Program-made: the position numbers and the translations under genes
Part shown: in pieces, positions 50,523 to 52,391 of the stretch
Numbering within the stretch: the first letter of the stretch is position 1
How the letters are laid out: each line of letters begins with the position of its first letter
The notes under the pieces: generated by a model
What the model saw: the letters and a program-made list of their open reading frames with translations, nothing else
What the model was told of the DNA's origin: nothing
Databases searched by the model: none
DNA from: Clostridia bacterium
GTDB taxonomy: Bacteria > Bacillota > Clostridia > Christensenellales > UBA1242
Length of the DNA: 52,391 bases
Direction of reading: 5' to 3'
Assembly (NCBI GenBank): GCA_022793335.1
Contig: JAAWCQ010000002.1
Span: 1 to 52,391, forward strand

Positions 50523-52296
50523 CAATTTTGCAGTTGGTTATTGCAGGTATAGCAGTGATAATCAAAGAGAAGAAAGCATTGAGGCACAGAAGCGTGCAAT
50601 TTTAAAATATGCTCAAGACAACAACATTTCAATAATCAAGTGGTATGTTGATGAGGGCTTTTCTGCTACCAATGACAGAAGACCACAATTTCAACAGATG
50701 ATAAATGATAGTAAAGAGAAAGATTTTAATTTGGTGCTTGTCCATAAGTTTGATAGGTTTTCAAGAAACAGCAACGACTTTGCGAATTATAAATTTATAT
50801 TGAAATGTAATGGTGTGAAATTATATTCAGTGCTTGAGAGAATTGAAGATACACCAGAGGGCAAAATTTTGGAAGGTCTTTTACAAGGAATGGCAGAATA
50901 TTATTCTGCAAACCTTTCAAGAGAAACAATGAAAGGAATGAAAGAGAATGCTTATAAAGGTATGTGTTGTGGTGGCATTCCGCCTTATGGGTATAAGCGA
51001 GTGCCAAGAGAAGTGAATGGTGTAATTCAATATAATAAAAAGGGATTGCCTCTTCATTCCACTGTCATCGACCCAATTAATGCGGAAGCGGTCAAGTTGA
51101 TGTTTAATATGACTTTAGAGGGAAAGAAAAGAATTGAAATAATAGACAAATTAAATGAACTTGGTTTCAAAGATTATAAAAATAGACCTTTCAAGAACAC
51201 AACCTCAATAGACAATGTTTTGAGAAATGAGAGATACACTGGGGTTTATATTTTTAATCAATATAAGAAGAAAATCACTTTTAATGGTATAAGCAAAGAA
51301 TTAAATGAAGAAAGTGAAGTGATAAGAATTGAAAATGGACTACCTCAAATCATATCAAAAGAAACCTATATGAATGTTCAAAAGATTTTGGCTCAAAGAG
51401 TACATAAGACACCAAGCAATGTTAAAGAGAAATATTTGTTGTCTGGAAAAGTTGTTTGTGGAGAATGTGGAAAGCATTATCAAGGTTGGAAGAAAGAAAC
51501 AAAAACTGCAAAGCATGTTTATTATAAATGTTTAGGGAATGGAAGATACACTCATAGTCAAGAGAAAGAAGATTACTGCAATAATACAGCAATACGAAGA
51601 GATGACCTTGAAGAGTTTGTTGTGAAAGAAATTTTAAAAGTTTTGTCTTGCGAAAATATTGTTGATGAACTTTTTGATAAATATAATGCTTATTTGAAGG
51701 AACAAAAAAGCAATTCTTCTCTTATTGATAATTTAAAAAAGAAGATTGACAACATCAATTCACAAATTGCAAATGTAGTAAATTTTATTGCTCAAGGACA
51801 ATATGTTGAAATTATGACTGACAAACTTCAACAACTTGACAATGAAAAGAAAGAGATAAATGCTGTGTTGACCAATGAACTTGAGGGATTGAAAGAAATA
51901 AGTATAAGCAAGGAACAACTTAAAATCGCAATATCAAAGGCAATAGAAATCTTGAAAAACAAAAATGCAAGTTTTGAGAAAAGAAAGTTGATTGTGCAAA
52001 CTTTCTTAAATAAGGTTGTTGTTTACAAAAATGAGGTTGAAATTTATATAAATATAATCCCCGCAAATTCCTGCGGGGATTTCTCTTTAGAGATAACTAA
52101 CAAAGATATTGCTTCTTGGGGGTTAAAAGGGGGATATGCGGGGCTAAGCGGAGATAATAATTTATTTATTATAAATAATAATATAAATGGCGGAAATGAG
52201 ATTGAAAATTATAATAAAAAAGTTGCGGGTATGGTTACCTGCAACTCAAGTACTGGCTCCCCAAGTAGGACTCGAACCTACGACCTATCGGTTTAA
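50503..52296 (+). CDS. Large serine recombinase (site-specific integrase)
   Basis: 597 residues as read; GAGGAG precedes the ATG. Residues 9-~150 are the resolvase catalytic domain: GYCRYSSDNQREESIEAQ with nucleophile S17, DEGFSATNDRRPQFQQM and FDRFSRN. Residues ~160-270 are the recombinase domain, ~310-370 a zinc ribbon (CGECGKHY with later Cys pairs), then a coiled coil (~400-450). The typical family end is near KNEVEIYINI (~518); from there the frame passes through a terminator-like hairpin (52056-52081) and the AT-rich repeat, enters attR at codon 584 (TGSP) and ends in host tRNA-derived codons (SRTRTYDLSV). It should catalyse integration and excision of this element. Confidence 0.9.
   Translation: MKKKQNSNFAVGYCRYSSDNQREESIEAQKRAILKYAQDNNISIIKWYVDEGFSATNDRRPQFQQMINDSKEKDFNLVLVHKFDRFSRNSNDFANYKFILKCNGVKLYSVLERIEDTPEGKILEGLLQGMAEYYSANLSRETMKGMKENAYKGMCCGGIPPYGYKRVPREVNGVIQYNKKGLPLHSTVIDPINAEAVKLMFNMTLEGKKRIEIIDKLNELGFKDYKNRPFKNTTSIDNVLRNERYTGVYIFNQYKKKITFNGISKELNEESEVIRIENGLPQIISKETYMNVQKILAQRVHKTPSNVKEKYLLSGKVVCGECGKHYQGWKKETKTAKHVYYKCLGNGRYTHSQEKEDYCNNTAIRRDDLEEFVVKEILKVLSCENIVDELFDKYNAYLKEQKSNSSLIDNLKKKIDNINSQIANVVNFIAQGQYVEIMTDKLQQLDNEKKEINAVLTNELEGLKEISISKEQLKIAISKAIEILKNKNASFEKRKLIVQTFLNKVVVYKNEVEIYINIIPANSCGDFSLEITNKDIASWGLKGGYAGLSGDNNLFIINNNINGGNEIENYNKKVAGMVTCNSSTGSPSRTRTYDLSV
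52056..52081 (+). terminator. Terminator-like hairpin inside the recombinase frame
   Basis: AATCCCCGCA/TGCGGGGATT with a six-base loop, followed by TCTCTTT. It suggests the mRNA ends here and that the downstream codons are not always transcribed. Confidence 0.55.
52164..52188. repeat. 25-base AT-rich repeat, copy 4
   Basis: Identical to 46108-46132, within the recombinase reading frame near the right end. Confidence 0.85.
52251..52264. other. attR: attR core
   Basis: TACTGGCTCCCCAA, the exact copy of 45879-45892. To its right, GTAGGACTCGAACCTAC is the T arm of a minus-strand tRNA. Confidence 0.75.
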
Positions 52297-52336
52297 TTCC
52301 GCTTTGCTCCATACGCAGGACTTGAAGTCCTTAGCG
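52252..52336 (-). pseudogene. tRNA-Asn-like 3' portion (degenerate)
   Basis: On the minus strand the 3' end reads GTAGG-TTCGAGT-CCTAC-TTGGGGA-G-CCA: a T arm, 3' acceptor strand, discriminator G and CCA, as in tRNA-Asn. Upstream, the anticodon-arm position reads CGG-AATTAAA-CCG, which lacks U33 and the GTT anticodon, and the 5' half is replaced by hairpins (GCC/GGC and ACGC-AGGACT/AGTCCT-GCGT). There is no 5' acceptor strand TCCCCAA, so this is not a functional tRNA. It parallels the tRNA-Ile-derived units. Confidence 0.55.
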
Positions 52337-52391
52337 TTCAGCCTTCGGCAGTTAACCTTTGTATAAAAAAAGATTATAGTTTTTCTATAAT
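52337..52391. repeat. Flanking repeat, right copy (cut by window end)
   Basis: Matches 45820-45875 with one substitution and one A indel. The sequence probably continues into another tRNA-Asn end beyond the window. Confidence 0.7.

Larger units (their letters stand above)
45879..52264. mobile_element. Integrated element, ~6.4 kb, with HUH Rep and serine recombinase
   Basis: Bounded by a 14-bp direct repeat (45879-45892 and 52251-52264) at a tRNA-Asn-like 3' end, with the recombinase gene abutting the right end. It contains a rolling-circle Rep, an XRE regulator with a divergent operator, a large membrane protein, several small ORFs and four copies of a 25-base AT-rich repeat not seen elsewhere in the window. 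No conjugation, capsid or known resistance genes are present, so it is most like a small integrative plasmid. Three ORFs contain in-frame TGA codons. Confidence 0.75.

Noticed and set aside
46108-52188. CRISPR array made of the 25-base repeats
   Set aside because: The copies are kilobases apart, one is inverted, and there are no regular spacers or cas genes.
52315-52332. Possible tRNA-Sec or UGA-suppressor tRNA with anticodon TCA (AGGACTTCAAGTCCT on the minus strand)
   Set aside because: It is a simple palindrome extended by ACGC/GCGT. No D arm, variable arm or matching acceptor strands complete a cloverleaf, so it cannot explain UGA decoding.

Overview
The window is AT-rich, densely coded Firmicutes-type DNA with strong AGGAGG-like ribosome sites, sigma-A promoters and many rho-independent terminators. 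A yabP-yabQ-divIC-like sporulation/division cluster, a yqzL-recO pair and large InlB-B-repeat/GLUG surface proteins point to an uncultured, probably gut-dwelling, clostridial lineage descended from spore formers. That placement is inference. The host uses TGA as a stop (for example at the 3' ends of the genes finishing at 10132, 16590, 26756 and 29456).

Layout. 1-537: 3' end of a GLUG surface protein. 1115-3357: mscL, a small ORF, a multi-hairpin element, yqzL and recO. 3506-6560: a surface protein gene whose promoter has a G9 tract between -35 and -10. 6593-8176: a broken ASCH gene and a HAD-peptide deformylase fusion. 8488-13510: an SDR/EFR1-ferredoxin operon, an HD/NUDIX pair (the NUDIX gene carries a coding G9 tract) and two hypotheticals. 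13586-15998: tRNA-Arg, gene debris, nested-hairpin repeats and hypotheticals. 16177-18286: small enzymes. 18496-23539: a two-gene restriction system, the larger protein combining GIY-YIG, SF2 helicase and N6-adenine methyltransferase domains. 23676-31578: XRE regulator, a deoxyribosyltransferase-like/S41 fusion and a run of nucleotide-handling and housekeeping enzymes. 31805-35280: OYE-type flavoenzyme, divergent MarR regulator and a PlsC-like protein. 35438-36214: tRNA-Ile followed by three tandem units that each end in a copy of the tRNA 3' end. 36384-40751: DEDDh exonuclease and a second G-tract-controlled surface protein. 41052-45650: DegV, RluA, YabP, YabQ, DivIC-like and two hypotheticals.

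45879-52264 is a compact integrated element bounded by a 14-bp direct repeat lying in a tRNA-Asn-like 3' end. It carries an HUH rolling-circle Rep, small ORFs, an XRE repressor, a large membrane protein and a large serine recombinase. Three of its ORFs (rep, 47439-47597, 50364-50522) have good ribosome sites but contain in-frame TGA codons, as if UGA were read as Trp. The recombinase frame runs through attR; joining the two ends as in a circle would extend it 73 codons into the left end.

Three themes deserve attention: homopolymeric G tracts that look like phase-variation switches; tRNA-3'-end-derived hairpin-array repeats; and the element, with its TGA-containing genes and an integrase reading frame that spans attP.
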